From positions 496,001 through 560,000 of the forward strand of contig NZ_JACHBX010000002.1 in NCBI RefSeq assembly GCF_014200505.1: a stretch of DNA of 64,000 nucleotides, in the 5' to 3' direction. The stretch comes from Massilia aurea. GTDB lineage: Bacteria; Pseudomonadota; Gammaproteobacteria; Burkholderiales; Burkholderiaceae_D. The position numbers and the translations under genes were made by a program. Positions 28,834 through 38,747 of the stretch are shown piece by piece. The stretch's first letter is position 1; each line of letters begins with the position of its first letter. A model generated the notes under the pieces. That model was not told the DNA's origin. It did no database searches and saw nothing but the letters and a program-made list of their open reading frames with translations.

Positions 28834-29520
28834 CTATTCGTCGTGTTGTTCTGGAACGCTGCGCAGCCAGGTGACCAGCGCAAACGCGTCCTTGAATCCC
28901 TGCGCCAGTTGCGGCACCAGTTTTTCCGGCGCATTCAGTGCCAGATCGACTTCGGTCCACACGAAGAAGCTTTTCAGCTTCAGGTATTCGACATGCGGAT
29001 GATCCGCATCGAAACCCTTTGGTGGACGCTGCAACTTGTCCTCGTCCAGGAGGTCACCATAGGTGGCGCGGAGATGCTTATTCTTCAACATTTTGCCAAA
29101 ACCCGTCGCATCGTTGACCACGTGCTCGCGAATGGCCTTCAGGCGCGGCGGTGGCGGCAGGTATTCGCCGACGCCAAAACCGAGCTTGCCGTTGGCATCG
29201 ATCTGAAAATAATAGGTCGAGCCACCGCCGGCACTGGGCCGGCGCTTGTCGTTCGGCGTGATGCCGGCCGAGAAGCGCGTCTTGTACGGCGTCTTGTTCT
29301 TTGAAAAGCGGATGTCGCGGTTGATGCGGAACATCGCCTTCTTCGGGTTGCAGGCCGCGACCTGCTTGTCGAAGGCCGTGATGGCCCGGATCAGTTCAGT
29401 AACAACCTCCTGGAATTCTTCGCGCAGGATATCGTAGCGCGGCTTGTTCATGATGAACCAGGGGCGGTTATTGCTCTCGGTCAGTTCGTTCAGGTATTGC
29501 GTCAGGTCGCGCAGGTGCAT
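28834..29520 (-). CDS. DUF2461 (TIGR02453) family protein
   Basis: A 228-residue cytoplasmic protein with the family features NRPWFIMNKPRYD near the N-terminus, the MFRINRDIRFSKNKTPYKT centre and the GFGVGEYLPPPPRL loop. Family function is unknown. Start ATG 29520 and length are typical. It is followed closely by a small cupin gene and preceded by a DegS-like protease gene on the same strand. Confidence 0.88.
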   Translation of the reverse strand: MHLRDLTQYLNELTESNNRPWFIMNKPRYDILREEFQEVVTELIRAITAFDKQVAACNPKKAMFRINRDIRFSKNKTPYKTRFSAGITPNDKRRPSAGGGSTYYFQIDANGKLGFGVGEYLPPPPRLKAIREHVVNDATGFGKMLKNKHLRATYGDLLDEDKLQRPPKGFDADHPHVEYLKLKSFFVWTEVDLALNAPEKLVPQLAQGFKDAFALVTWLRSVPEQHDE

Positions 29521-29548
29521 GTGGGTCCGAAAATAAAATTCAAGAAGT

Positions 29549-30760
29549 TCAGGGCGTCTGGCGTGGACGGCGGCCGACCTTGACGGCGATCGCTGTTTCG
29601 CGCCCCTGGCGCACGATCGTCATCGGTACGGACGCGCCCGGCTCAAGCTGGGCGACCAGCTTGAGCATCTCGCTCGTATCAGCCACTTTTTTACCAGCAA
29701 CTGCCACCAGGATGTCGCCCGGCTGAATCCCGGCGCGCTCGGCCGGCCCGCCGCGCACCACACCGGCAATCATGGCGCCGCTGCGTTTGGCCAGGCCAAA
29801 GCTCTCGACCATTTCGGGGGTGATGTCCTGCGACTCGATGCCGATCCAGCCGCGCACCACCTCACCGTTCTTGACGATGGCGTCCAGCACGCTCTTGGCG
29901 GTGGACACGGGAATGGCAAACCCGATGCCCACCGAGCCGCCGCTCTGCGAATAGATCGCCGAATTGATGCCCAGCAGGTGGCCATTGGTATCGACCAGTG
30001 CCCCGCCCGAGTTGCCAAAGTTGATCGCAGCATCGGTCTGGATGAAATTCTCGACGTGGTTGATGTGCAAGTTGTTGCGCCCCAGCGCCGAGATGATCCC
30101 CATCGTGACCGTCTGGCCGACACCGAACGGGTTGCCGATGGCCAGTACCACGTCGCCCACGCGCGCCAGTTCCGGGTCGCCCAATACCATCACCGGCAAG
30201 TTGCGCTCCTTGATGCGGATCACGGCCAGGTCGGTCTCTGGATCGGTGCCGACCAGCGTTGCCGCTGCCTTGCGGCCATCGGCCAGGCCCACCTCGATCG
30301 CATCGGCGCCATCGATCACATGAAAATTGGTGACGATGTACCCGTCGCTGCTGACGATGACGCCCGAGCCGAGGCTGGCCAGTTGCTCGTCCTGCGGCGC
30401 GCGGTCGCCGCCGAAGAAGCGGCGAAACAGCGGGTCTTTCAGCAGTGGGTGCGCTTCGCGCGAGGCCTTGCTCGTGTAGATATTGACCACCGACGACATC
30501 GCCTTGGCGGCAGCGTCGCGGTAGCTGCCGGTGGCGGGCCGGGGCGGCGCCTGCAGCATCGGCACCGGTTTGCCGGGAGCGCCCACCTGCACTTGCTTCG
30601 GCGCCGGCGTCGATTCGAGCCAGGCCGGCCGCAACGCAGCCACGACAAACCAGATGGCCAGCACCACCGTGACCGTTTGTGCAAACAGCAGCCATGAACG
30701 GACCCAGAAGCGCCGCAACGGATGCGGGGGCCTTATGTCGCGGACGATGTCATCTTTCAC
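29549..30760 (-). CDS. DegS/AlgW-like membrane-anchored serine protease
   Basis: Trypsin-like HtrA-family protease of 403 residues. One N-terminal membrane anchor (about 20-45) replaces a cleavable signal. The catalytic triad is His in VTNFHVID, Asp in DPETDLAVI and Ser in GNSGGALV. Only one PDZ domain follows (about 295-390, [13 protein letters not shown]), which makes it DegS-like rather than DegP/DegQ. In other bacteria such proteases start the sigmaE envelope-stress cascade. The start is GTG at 30760, overlapping the mscL stop by four bases (GTGA), so the two are translationally coupled. Confidence 0.9.
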   Translation of the reverse strand: MKDDIVRDIRPPHPLRRFWVRSWLLFAQTVTVVLAIWFVVAALRPAWLESTPAPKQVQVGAPGKPVPMLQAPPRPATGSYRDAAAKAMSSVVNIYTSKASREAHPLLKDPLFRRFFGGDRAPQDEQLASLGSGVIVSSDGYIVTNFHVIDGADAIEVGLADGRKAAATLVGTDPETDLAVIRIKERNLPVMVLGDPELARVGDVVLAIGNPFGVGQTVTMGIISALGRNNLHINHVENFIQTDAAINFGNSGGALVDTNGHLLGINSAIYSQSGGSVGIGFAIPVSTAKSVLDAIVKNGEVVRGWIGIESQDITPEMVESFGLAKRSGAMIAGVVRGGPAERAGIQPGDILVAVAGKKVADTSEMLKLVAQLEPGASVPMTIVRQGRETAIAVKVGRRPRQTP

Positions 30761-31170
30761 TTTTTGAGGGCGTCCCGGATCTCGCGCAGCAGCAGTACGT
30801 CTTCGGGCGTGGCGGCCGGCGTCGGTGCTTCGACGGGGCCGCGCAGGCGGTTCATCAGGCGCACCATCTGGAAGATGACAAATGCAAGAAGGATAAAGTT
30901 CAGCATGATCGTCAAGAAATTACCGTACGCCAGCACGGCACCCGCCTTTTGCGCCTCGGCAAGTGGTAGGTTATAGCCCTGGCCATTGAGGGGGATGTAA
31001 TAATTGGCGAAATCAAGACCACCGAACATCGCGCCGATTGGCGGCATGATGACATCCTTGACCAGCGAATCGACGATGCGGCCAAAGGCCCCACCGATGA
31101 TCACGCCGACGGCCAGGTCCATCACATTGCCGCGCATCGCAAACTTCTTGAATTCGTCCATCATTGCCAT
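30757..31170 (-). CDS. mscL: Large-conductance mechanosensitive channel MscL
   Basis: Pentameric inner-membrane channel that opens under osmotic down-shock, 137 residues. N-terminal [27 protein letters not shown] contains the pore-lining first helix, the second helix is near 75-100 ([18 protein letters not shown]), and the C-terminal helix ends [11 protein letters not shown]. The motif is intact. GAGGGG lies upstream of the start. It is co-transcribed with the DegS-like protease, linking it to envelope-stress genes. Confidence 0.96.
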   Translation of the reverse strand: MAMMDEFKKFAMRGNVMDLAVGVIIGGAFGRIVDSLVKDVIMPPIGAMFGGLDFANYYIPLNGQGYNLPLAEAQKAGAVLAYGNFLTIMLNFILLAFVIFQMVRLMNRLRGPVEAPTPAATPEDVLLLREIRDALKK

Positions 31171-31394
31171 GATTCACCCCTCTCATTGTTGTTGAAATAA
31201 GTAATCGCATGATAACCGATGCCTCTTGGCGGCGGCGTCTTGCGGGGTGCCGGGATGGTGCAAAAGACCATTTTCGCAAGGCGTGTAGGCGAGACAATAT
31301 TTTTTCTATAGGTGTTGCCGTTCACATATAATTTTGCAAGCTGGAAGCTCGGACTTAATTCTTATAATTCGTATATTCACGGAGTGGGGTTGGT

Positions 31395-32009
31395 ATGAGT
31401 ACTCAAAAGCAGGTCGATCCTGGTCGACGGGGCTTGCTGGTCGCGACATGCGCCGCAGGCGGCGTCGTCGGCGTGGCCACGGCGGGAGCCCTGGTCAGCA
31501 CCTTCCAGCCATCCGAGCGCGCCAAGGCAGCAGGCGCGCCGGTTGAAGTCGATATCGGCGACGTCGCCCCCGGCGAAATGAAAGTCGTCGAATGGCGCGG
31601 CAAGCCGGTCTGGATCCTGCGCCGTACCCCCGCCATGATGGCCACGCTCGACAAAGACCAGGCTGAACTGGCCGACCCCGCCTCCGAAAAAATATTCCAG
31701 CTCGACATGCCGGAATACTGCAAGAACCCCCACCGCTCGCGCGTCGAACACAAGGAAGTGCTGGTCACCGTGGGCATCTGCTCCCACCTTGGCTGTTCAC
31801 CCTCGTCGCGCCTGGCGGCCGGCCCGCAGCCGAACCTGCCCGACAACTGGCCCGGCGGCTTCCTGTGCCCGTGCCATGGCTCGACCTTCGATTTGTCCGC
31901 ACGCGTCTTCAAGAACAAGCCGGCACCGACGAATATGGACGTTCCCCCGTACATGTATCTCTCCGATAGCAGGATCGTGATCGGCAAAGACGAGAAAGGC
32001 GAGGCATAA
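31395..32009 (+). CDS. petA: Cytochrome bc1 Rieske iron-sulfur subunit
   Basis: Ubiquinol-cytochrome c reductase iron-sulfur protein of 204 residues. The N-terminus has GRRGLLV followed by a hydrophobic helix, a Tat-type uncleaved anchor. The [2Fe-2S] ligands are CSHLGC near residue 133 and CPCHGS near 155. First gene of petABC; TATAAT-like sequences at 31327-31332 and 31363-31368 could be part of its promoter, without convincing -35 boxes. petB follows after two bases. Confidence 0.97.
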   Translation: MSTQKQVDPGRRGLLVATCAAGGVVGVATAGALVSTFQPSERAKAAGAPVEVDIGDVAPGEMKVVEWRGKPVWILRRTPAMMATLDKDQAELADPASEKIFQLDMPEYCKNPHRSRVEHKEVLVTVGICSHLGCSPSSRLAAGPQPNLPDNWPGGFLCPCHGSTFDLSARVFKNKPAPTNMDVPPYMYLSDSRIVIGKDEKGEA

Positions 32010-32011
32010 CC

Positions 32012-33424
32012 ATGGGCGCGTTCAAGGAGACAAAGCTGCCCGCCGATGCACCGGCGGCCCAGAAGGCACTGGCCTGGGTCGACGACCGCTTTCCGGCCAC
32101 CAAGCTGTGGAACGATCAGTGGGGCAGGTACCACGCGCCCAAGAATTTCAACGTCTGGTATCTGTTCGGTTCGCTCTCGGCACTCGTGCTAGTGCTGCAG
32201 ATCGTCACCGGCATTTTCCTCACGATGCACTACAAACCCGACGCGGCGCTGGCCTTCGGCTCGGTCGAGTACATCATGCGCGAAGTACCGTGGGGCTGGC
32301 TGGTGCGCTACATGCACTCGACCGGCGCCTCGGCCTTCTTCATCGTCGTCTACCTGCACATGGCGCGCGGGCTCATGTATGGCTCGTACCGCAAACCGCG
32401 CGAGCTGGTCTGGCTGTTCGGCTTCGGCATCTTTTTATGCCTGATGGCCGAGGCATTCTTCGGCTACCTGCTGCCGTGGGGCCAGATGTCGTACTGGGGC
32501 GCGCAGGTGATCGTCAACCTGTTCGGCGCGATTCCCGTGATCGGGGGTGACCTGTCGACCTGGATCCGCGGCGATTACGTGGTGTCGGACGCCACGCTGA
32601 ACCGCTTCTTCGCCTTCCACGTGATCGCCCTGCCCCTGGTCATCATCGGCCTGGTGGTGGCCCACCTGACGGCGCTGCATGAGGTGGGTTCGAACAATCC
32701 GGACGGCATCGAAGTCAAGGACCACATCGGCCCGGACGGCTACCCGCTCGACACGATCCCGTCGCACCCGTACTACACCACCAAGGATCTGTTCGGCGTA
32801 AGCGTGTTCCTGCTGCTGTTCTCGGCGGTCGTGTTCTTCGCGCCCGAGATGGGCGGCTACTTCCTCGAGTACAACAACTTCCTGCCGGCCGACTCGATGA
32901 AGACCCCGTCGCACATCGCGCCGACCTGGTACTTCACGCCGTTCTACTCGGTGCTGCGCGCCACCACGGCCGACTTCATGTACGTGCTGATGGCAGCGGT
33001 CGCGGCCTACGTCGTCTTCATCTGGTTCAAGTCGCGCCTGGCCTTCGTGACCAAGGCGATCATTGCCGTGGTCGGCCTGCTGCTGGTCATCGGCATGCTG
33101 CCACAGGTGCTCGACGCCAAGTTCTGGGGCGTGGTGCTGTTTGGCTCGTCAGTGATGATCATTGCCGGCATGCCATGGCTGGACCACTCGCCGGCCCGCT
33201 CGCTGCGCTACCGTCCGGACTGGCATAAATGGGTGTATGCGGTGTTTGCCGTGGTGTTCGTGACGCTGGGCTACCTGGGCACGCAATTGCCGACGGCTGC
33301 GTTCACGCTGATCTCGCAAGTGTGCACGCTGGCGTACTTCGGATTCTTCCTCCTGATGCCGTGGTGGAGCACGATGGGCACCTTCAAGCCGGTGCCGACC
33401 CGTGTCACCTTCACCCCGCACTGA
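32012..33424 (+). CDS. petB: Cytochrome b of the bc1 complex
   Basis: Multi-helix haem b protein of 470 residues that carries the two quinone sites. Haem-ligating His residues are in the helices around [12 protein letters not shown] and [11 protein letters not shown]. The Qo-site PEWY motif of mitochondria reads PTWY here ([16 protein letters not shown]), a known kind of variation in betaproteobacteria. An extra C-terminal pair of helices makes it longer than the ~400 residue core. Start ATG 32012 follows petA directly and petC lies 30 bases downstream. Confidence 0.97.
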   Translation: MGAFKETKLPADAPAAQKALAWVDDRFPATKLWNDQWGRYHAPKNFNVWYLFGSLSALVLVLQIVTGIFLTMHYKPDAALAFGSVEYIMREVPWGWLVRYMHSTGASAFFIVVYLHMARGLMYGSYRKPRELVWLFGFGIFLCLMAEAFFGYLLPWGQMSYWGAQVIVNLFGAIPVIGGDLSTWIRGDYVVSDATLNRFFAFHVIALPLVIIGLVVAHLTALHEVGSNNPDGIEVKDHIGPDGYPLDTIPSHPYYTTKDLFGVSVFLLLFSAVVFFAPEMGGYFLEYNNFLPADSMKTPSHIAPTWYFTPFYSVLRATTADFMYVLMAAVAAYVVFIWFKSRLAFVTKAIIAVVGLLLVIGMLPQVLDAKFWGVVLFGSSVMIIAGMPWLDHSPARSLRYRPDWHKWVYAVFAVVFVTLGYLGTQLPTAAFTLISQVCTLAYFGFFLLMPWWSTMGTFKPVPTRVTFTPH

Positions 33425-33454
33425 CGCCTTCGGACCCGCGCACAAGGACATCCC

Positions 33455-34219
33455 ATGACATTGCTTGTGAAAAAATTGCTCGCCATCCTGGCCCTGGCGC
33501 CTGGCCTGGCATTTGCCGCCGAAGGCAGCTTCCCGCTCGACCGCGCCCCGGACCGCGCCGACCTGGCGTCGCTGCAGAACGGCGCCAAACTGTTCGTCAA
33601 CCACTGCCTGAATTGCCACTCGGCCGCGTCGATGCGCTACAACCGCCTGCGCGACCTGGGCCTGACAGATGACCAGATCCGGCAAAATTTGTTGTTTTCT
33701 GCCGACAAGGTCGGCGACATGATGACCACGGCCATGCGCCCAAACGATGCCAAGGCCTGGTTCGGCGCGGTGCCACCGGATTTGTCGGTGATCGCGCGCG
33801 CCAAGGCGTCACCGGGCGGCTCGGGCGCCGACTACCTGTACACCTATCTGCGCACGTTCTACCAGGACGACACGCGCCCGACCGGCTGGAACAATATGGT
33901 GGTGCCGAATGTCGCGATGCCGCATGCCATGTGGCTGCAGCAGGGAATCCGCACGGCAAAGTTCACGGAGCAGCCTGATCCGCATGAAGCCGGCAAGATG
34001 GTCCACACCTTCGCTGGCTTCGAGCAAGTGAGCCCCGGCGCCATGACCCAGCAGGAGTTCAACACCGCCACCGCCGACCTGGTCGCCTACATGGTCTGGA
34101 TGGCCGAGCCGGCGCAGGCAACACGCAAGCGATTGGGGGCATTCGTGCTCCTGTTCCTGACGATTTTCGCCTTTTTGGCCTGGCGATTGAATGAATCGTA
34201 CTGGAAAGAAGTGAAGTAA
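33455..34219 (+). CDS. petC: Cytochrome c1 of the bc1 complex
   Basis: Membrane-bound cytochrome of 254 residues. A signal peptide ends near PGLAFAAEG. The haem c site is CLNCH near residue 50 and the Met ligand lies in the NVAMPHAMW region. One C-terminal membrane helix (about 225-245) is followed by a short tail. Last gene of petABC; it passes electrons from the Rieske protein to cytochrome c. Confidence 0.97.
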   Translation: MTLLVKKLLAILALAPGLAFAAEGSFPLDRAPDRADLASLQNGAKLFVNHCLNCHSAASMRYNRLRDLGLTDDQIRQNLLFSADKVGDMMTTAMRPNDAKAWFGAVPPDLSVIARAKASPGGSGADYLYTYLRTFYQDDTRPTGWNNMVVPNVAMPHAMWLQQGIRTAKFTEQPDPHEAGKMVHTFAGFEQVSPGAMTQQEFNTATADLVAYMVWMAEPAQATRKRLGAFVLLFLTIFAFLAWRLNESYWKEVK

Positions 34220-34242
34220 TTCGCTTTCGTTGTCCGGTTGGC

Positions 34243-34292
34243 TATAATACGGGCAATCATTTCTCTGGGGTGAGTGCTCGGCGCTGCACCCC
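34243..34292 (+). promoter_or_regulatory. sspA promoter -10 and leader hairpin
   Basis: TATAAT at 34243-34248 follows petC. The transcript would begin with a hairpin at 34267-34292: GGGGTG/CACCCC outer stem, AGTGC/GCGCT inner stem with a one-base bulge and a TCG loop, then CTTTGTTTCTT. It lies just before the AAGGA ribosome-binding site, so attenuation or ribosome access control is possible. No good -35 was seen. Confidence 0.4.
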
Positions 34293-34317
34293 TTTGTTTC
34301 TTAAGGAACTATAAACC

Positions 34318-34929
34318 ATGATGGTTCTCTACTCCGGCACCACGTGCCCGTTCTCCCAACGCTGCCGCCTCGTCCTGTTCGAAAAGGGCATGGACTTCGA
34401 AGTGCGCGACGTCGACCTGTTCAACAAGCCGGAAGATATTTCGACGATGAACCCGTACGGCCAGGTCCCAATCCTGGTCGAGCGCGAACTGATCCTGTAC
34501 GAATCGAACATCATCAACGAGTACATCGATGAGCGCTTCCCGCATCCGCAACTGATGCCGGCTGACCCGCTGATGCGCGCCCGTGCCCGCCTGATGCTGT
34601 TCAACTTCGAAAAAGAGCTGTTCGTCCATGTGCACACGCTGGAAAGCGAGCGCAACAAGTCGAACGACAAGATCCACGACAAGGCCCGCACCGAAATCCG
34701 CGACCGCCTGACCACGCTGGCACCGCTGTTCCTGAAGAACAAGTACATGCTGGGTGATGAGTTCTCGATGCTCGACGTGGCCATCGCGCCGCTGCTCTGG
34801 CGCCTGGATCACTACGGCATCGAACTGTCGAAGACGGCTGCACCACTGATGAAGTACGCCGAGCGCATCTTCTCGCGCCCTGCCTACATCGAGGCGCTGA
34901 CCCCGTCCGAGAAAGTAATGCGTCGTTGA
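34318..34929 (+). CDS. sspA: Stringent starvation protein A
   Basis: RNA polymerase-associated protein with a glutathione S-transferase fold, 203 residues. The N-terminal thioredoxin-like domain begins MMVLYSGTTCPFSQRCR and contains the GST-typical GQVPILVER and YESNIINEYID segments, followed by an all-helical C-terminal domain. SspA acts in starvation and acid survival and lies before sspB in many proteobacteria, as here. petABC upstream is the usual betaproteobacterial neighbour. Start has AAGGA at good spacing. Confidence 0.95.
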   Translation: MMVLYSGTTCPFSQRCRLVLFEKGMDFEVRDVDLFNKPEDISTMNPYGQVPILVERELILYESNIINEYIDERFPHPQLMPADPLMRARARLMLFNFEKELFVHVHTLESERNKSNDKIHDKARTEIRDRLTTLAPLFLKNKYMLGDEFSMLDVAIAPLLWRLDHYGIELSKTAAPLMKYAERIFSRPAYIEALTPSEKVMRR

Positions 34930-35061
34930 TGGACCTGGGGCGGGCTTGTTGCCGCCCCTGTCCTCAGCCGCACCGTACGCGCTAACATCGGACGTTCTTC
35001 GGGCGAATCCGATAGACTGGCGCGAACGCCCGTTTTGCCTGTATTGCTAGCCCATACCACC

Positions 35062-35568
35062 ATGTCAGAGATCTCCACCAAACCCTACCTGCTGCGCGCC
35101 ATCTACGAATGGTGCACCGACAGTGGCTTTACGCCTTACCTCGCAGTCAAGGTCGACGGATCGACGACGGTGCCGATGGAATACGTCCGCAAGGGCGAGA
35201 TCATCCTGAACATCAGCTTCGGCGCCACCTCGGCACTGAAGATGGATAACGACGCAGTTCACTTCCGGGCACGCTTCAATGGCGTGTCGCGCGAGATCTA
35301 CATCCCTGTGCACAATGTGTTGGCGATTTATGCCAATGAGAATGGCCAGGGGATGGCGTTTGAAGTGGGTGCATTGCCTGCTGCGTCGTCGGATGGATCG
35401 GCGCCAGAAGTGGGTACGGCGCCTGCGGGGCCAGCGCTGTCGGCGGTGCCGTCCAAGGGCGTGGATTCGCCGGTGGTGCCGGATACTGATGTATCGGCGC
35501 CTCCGTCGGGTGGCGATGACGAGCCACCGAAGAAGGGTGGACGACCGACCCTCACGCGGATCAAATAG
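35062..35568 (+). CDS. sspB: ClpXP protease specificity-enhancing factor SspB
   Basis: Adaptor that delivers ssrA-tagged proteins to ClpXP, 168 residues from ATG 35062 (MSEISTKPYLLRA). The folded substrate-binding domain covers about residues 1-105 (YLAVKVDG, ILNISFGATSAL, AIYANENGQGM), followed by a flexible Ala/Pro/Asp-rich linker and a basic C-terminal tail that ends GRPTLTRIK, matching the ClpX-binding module of SspB. An upstream in-frame TTG lacks support. A promoter for tRNA-Thr lies at the gene end. Confidence 0.94.
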   Translation: MSEISTKPYLLRAIYEWCTDSGFTPYLAVKVDGSTTVPMEYVRKGEIILNISFGATSALKMDNDAVHFRARFNGVSREIYIPVHNVLAIYANENGQGMAFEVGALPAASSDGSAPEVGTAPAGPALSAVPSKGVDSPVVPDTDVSAPPSGGDDEPPKKGGRPTLTRIK

Positions 35569-35570
35569 CG

Positions 35571-35576
35571 TATAAT
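35571..35576 (+). promoter_or_regulatory. -10 box of tRNA-Thr
   Basis: Perfect TATAAT, 19 bases before the tRNA, starting directly after the sspB stop. A clear -35 hexamer was not found. Confidence 0.45.
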
Positions 35577-35594
35577 TCTTGCTCTAAAGATCAC

Positions 35595-35670
<76 letters not shown>

Positions 35671-35679
35671 GTTAGTCAA

Positions 35680-35714
35680 GCAAAAAGCCCAATCCTCAGG
35701 ATTGGGCTTTTTGC
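35680..35714 (+). terminator. Terminator after tRNA-Thr
   Basis: Sixteen-base-pair stem including AAAAAGCCCAATCC, three-base loop TCA and TTTTT on the descending side. Symmetric enough to act on both strands. Confidence 0.9.
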
Positions 35715-35911
35715 TTTCTGGACGCCTGTAACAGCTGCCCCCAACTAGCTGAATTAGCCTGTTCAGGCTTGGTGACTGGCCAAATCAAAAAATGGCTCTG
35801 GGAAGCGTATTGATTGCTATCAATTTCGCTTTGGCGACACCGAGGTAACGTAGCCGCTGGACAATTTCCACTTGCGCTACGGCGATGCCGAGCGGCTACC
35901 GGAGGCAGTCA

Positions 35912-38704
35912 ATGGGCTTAAGCCAGGTAATTGCGGCCGGTGCCGCACTGTCGGCGTTCAGCGGAAACTCGCAACACAAGCGCCTGATGCGGCTGGATTT
36001 TCCGTTCGAGGATGGGCCGCCCGCCATCCTGCTGCCGAACACGCTCGTCGCCCGGGAAGAAGTCTCGCGGGGGTTCCGCTTCATCGTCGAGGTATTGTCG
36101 GACGAGGCACGCATCCCCCTGAAAATGCTGATGGGCCGGATGGTGGTGATCTCCCTGGTGCGCGAAGACGGATCGCTGCGCTACTTCAACGGCCATATCG
36201 CCGAATTCCGCTTCCTGCGCACCGATGGCGGATTCGCCTTCTACCAGATGGTGCTCGAACCGTGGCTTGCATTCGCTCGGCTGCGCATGGATAACCGGTC
36301 GTTTCACGGTAAAAGCGTTCGGGAGATCACCGAAGAAACGCTGAAGCACTATCGCCAGGCCGATTGGCATATGTACCCAATCGACGAGTCAAAGCTGACC
36401 GTCGCCAACCAGCACAACGAGACCGATTACAACCACCTGCACCGGCGCTGGGAAGCGCTCGGTTTGCATTACTGGTACGAGCACGAATTTGGCCGCCACC
36501 GGCTCATGATCTCTGACAACAGCTTTCTGTCCGAGCGGATCGATGAGGAAGCGTACGTTATCCCGTTCCACAAGAAGAGTGGATCGCTCGAGGACGACGG
36601 CATTCACGAGTGGACGGCAGTGCGACGCCTCGGCTCGGGCCAGACAACGCTGGCAACGTTCGATTACAAGAGCCCTAGCGCGCAGCGCGCCAAAGGCATT
36701 TCAGCCAACCAGCAAGGCGATATCTTTCCCTACGAAGTCTACGAAGACACAGGTTCTTACGGCTTTCGCATACGCGACGATGGCGAGCAGCTGGCAACGC
36801 GGCGCATGGAGGAGGCGGACAAGGACACGCAGTACTTCGAGGCAAAAGGCAATGAACGGAGCGTGCTGCCGGGGCGTACCTTCAAGCTCGGCGGACACTT
36901 CAGTGCCGAACCACGATCACCCGAATACGATCCGGAACCGCGCCGCAGCATCGACGACCGCTTCTACTTCATCCTGTCTGTCGACCATGAGGTGGCGAAT
37001 AACTACCAGGCCGGACCAGGCGCACCGTCGCATTACGAAAACCGGCTGACTTGCATTCGCAAGGATATCCGCTGGCGCCCTGGTCGCAACTACAACAGTG
37101 AGCCCGGTACTTACATGGGGCTGCATACGGCGATTGTGGTTGGCCCGGCCGGCGCTGACATCCATACGGACGACTACGGGCGGGTCAAGCTGCAGTTCCA
37201 CTGGAACCGGCTGGACAAGTACGACGAAAACAGCTCGCCGTGGATCCGGGTGATGACGCCGGCCGCCGGCGACGAGTTCGGGCAGATCCGTTTGCCGCGT
37301 GTTGGTGAAGAAGTGGCGGTTGTTTATGCGAACGGGAATATCGATCATCCGCTCATCCTGGGGGCTGTCTACAACGGTGAGCATATGCCACCGTGGTCGC
37401 TGCCGAAGCAACATTCGCTGGCTGGCATGCGCAGCCGGGAACTGGGCGGCGGCACACGCGGCAACCACCTCGTTCTTGACGACACCAAGGAGATGATCCA
37501 GGCGCAGCTAAAAAGCGACCACCAGTGCAGCCAACTGTCGCTCGGGCACATCGGGCGCATCGAGGACAATAGCGGCCGCAAGGACGCACGCGGCGAAGGC
37601 TGGGAACTACGCACCGATGGCCATGGCGTGGCGCGCGCAGCCAAGGGACTTCTGATCACCACAGAAGCGCGGCAAGCTGCACGCGGCCCGATGAAGGACA
37701 TGGAAGAAACGGCGCGTCGCATCGCGCTCGCAGTTGAGCAGCATCAACTGCTCGGTGAGATCGCGCAAAAAAACGGTGCGCAGGAGCCTTCGGATAACCA
37801 GGACGGTATTGCCTCACTCCTGCAAACGCAGAAGGACGCGGTGAAAGGTCCGGACGCAAAAGCGGACAGTTTCCCTGAGCTGACCAAGCCGCACCTGGTG
37901 CTGGCGAGTGCGGCCGGTATCGCAACCACGACTACCGGTGATACCCACATCGCAAGCGACCGGCACACGGCCCTTACGACCGGGAAAAGCCTGTCGCTGG
38001 CTGTCGGCACGCATTTCTTTGCCAGCATCCGCCAGTCGTTCCGGCTGTTCGTCCAGAAGGCCGGCATGAAGATGGTGGCCTCCGCTGGTGACATCGATCT
38101 GCAGGCACTATCGGACAGCATCAAACTGCTGGCCAAGCTGGAAATCACGCACACGGCCAACCGGATCACGATCAGCGCCAAGGATGAAGTCGTCATCAAT
38201 GGCGGCGGCAGCTACGTGAAATTCGCCGCCGGTGGTATCGAACACGGCACGAATGGCAATTTCGTCGCACACGCCGCGCACCACAGCTTTGTAAACGCCA
38301 AGAACATGGAGATGGCGGTTTCCATGCCGCCCGTGGTCGATGTACTGGGCAAGGGCCGCGGCGCGCTGCATGTCGGCAGCCATGCGGAGACTGCCGGGAG
38401 AAGCAGTGCTGGCATGCCGTTCAAACTGTTCAAGGATGGGGCAATGGTCGAACAGGGGCAGATCGACGACAAGGGAAACATCCAGTTCGCGCACGAGCTC
38501 GATGCCAGCGCAGAGTACAAGGTCGAGCTCCCGACCGGCCAGTCTTTCGACATCGCTGCCAGCGCCTACACCGAGCAGCACGAGCAAAACGCGGGCGTGG
38601 GATACCACGGCTATGAGAATCCGGGCGGCGCTCTGACCGACGACGAGCACTCCTTGGACCAGGACCGGATCGACGCCAATCCCTGGTCCAGCCAGCAGGC
38701 GTGA
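35912..38704 (+). CDS. vgrG: Type VI secretion spike protein VgrG with C-terminal extension
   Basis: Tail-spike protein of 930 residues from ATG 35912, chosen for the GGAGG six bases upstream; 27 bases more are open but unsupported. The gp27-like base (about 30-400, GRMVVISLV, HRRWEALGLHYWYEHE), the gp5-like OB fold (about 425-510, DDYGRVKLQFHWNR, RLPRVGEEV) and the long DUF2345 beta-helix (about 640-815) are present. After residue 830 comes an extra ~100-residue domain with a predicted beta-sandwich character (PFKLFKDGAMVEQGQ) and a charged tail. Such extensions often recruit a cargo effector. No core type VI genes are in the window. The DNA is less G+C-rich than its neighbours. Confidence 0.93.
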   Translation: MGLSQVIAAGAALSAFSGNSQHKRLMRLDFPFEDGPPAILLPNTLVAREEVSRGFRFIVEVLSDEARIPLKMLMGRMVVISLVREDGSLRYFNGHIAEFRFLRTDGGFAFYQMVLEPWLAFARLRMDNRSFHGKSVREITEETLKHYRQADWHMYPIDESKLTVANQHNETDYNHLHRRWEALGLHYWYEHEFGRHRLMISDNSFLSERIDEEAYVIPFHKKSGSLEDDGIHEWTAVRRLGSGQTTLATFDYKSPSAQRAKGISANQQGDIFPYEVYEDTGSYGFRIRDDGEQLATRRMEEADKDTQYFEAKGNERSVLPGRTFKLGGHFSAEPRSPEYDPEPRRSIDDRFYFILSVDHEVANNYQAGPGAPSHYENRLTCIRKDIRWRPGRNYNSEPGTYMGLHTAIVVGPAGADIHTDDYGRVKLQFHWNRLDKYDENSSPWIRVMTPAAGDEFGQIRLPRVGEEVAVVYANGNIDHPLILGAVYNGEHMPPWSLPKQHSLAGMRSRELGGGTRGNHLVLDDTKEMIQAQLKSDHQCSQLSLGHIGRIEDNSGRKDARGEGWELRTDGHGVARAAKGLLITTEARQAARGPMKDMEETARRIALAVEQHQLLGEIAQKNGAQEPSDNQDGIASLLQTQKDAVKGPDAKADSFPELTKPHLVLASAAGIATTTTGDTHIASDRHTALTTGKSLSLAVGTHFFASIRQSFRLFVQKAGMKMVASAGDIDLQALSDSIKLLAKLEITHTANRITISAKDEVVINGGGSYVKFAAGGIEHGTNGNFVAHAAHHSFVNAKNMEMAVSMPPVVDVLGKGRGALHVGSHAETAGRSSAGMPFKLFKDGAMVEQGQIDDKGNIQFAHELDASAEYKVELPTGQSFDIAASAYTEQHEQNAGVGYHGYENPGGALTDDEHSLDQDRIDANPWSSQQA

Positions 38705-38747
38705 GCTGCAGGCGCCGACAGCGGCCTCTACATGGAAAGGGAAGAAA

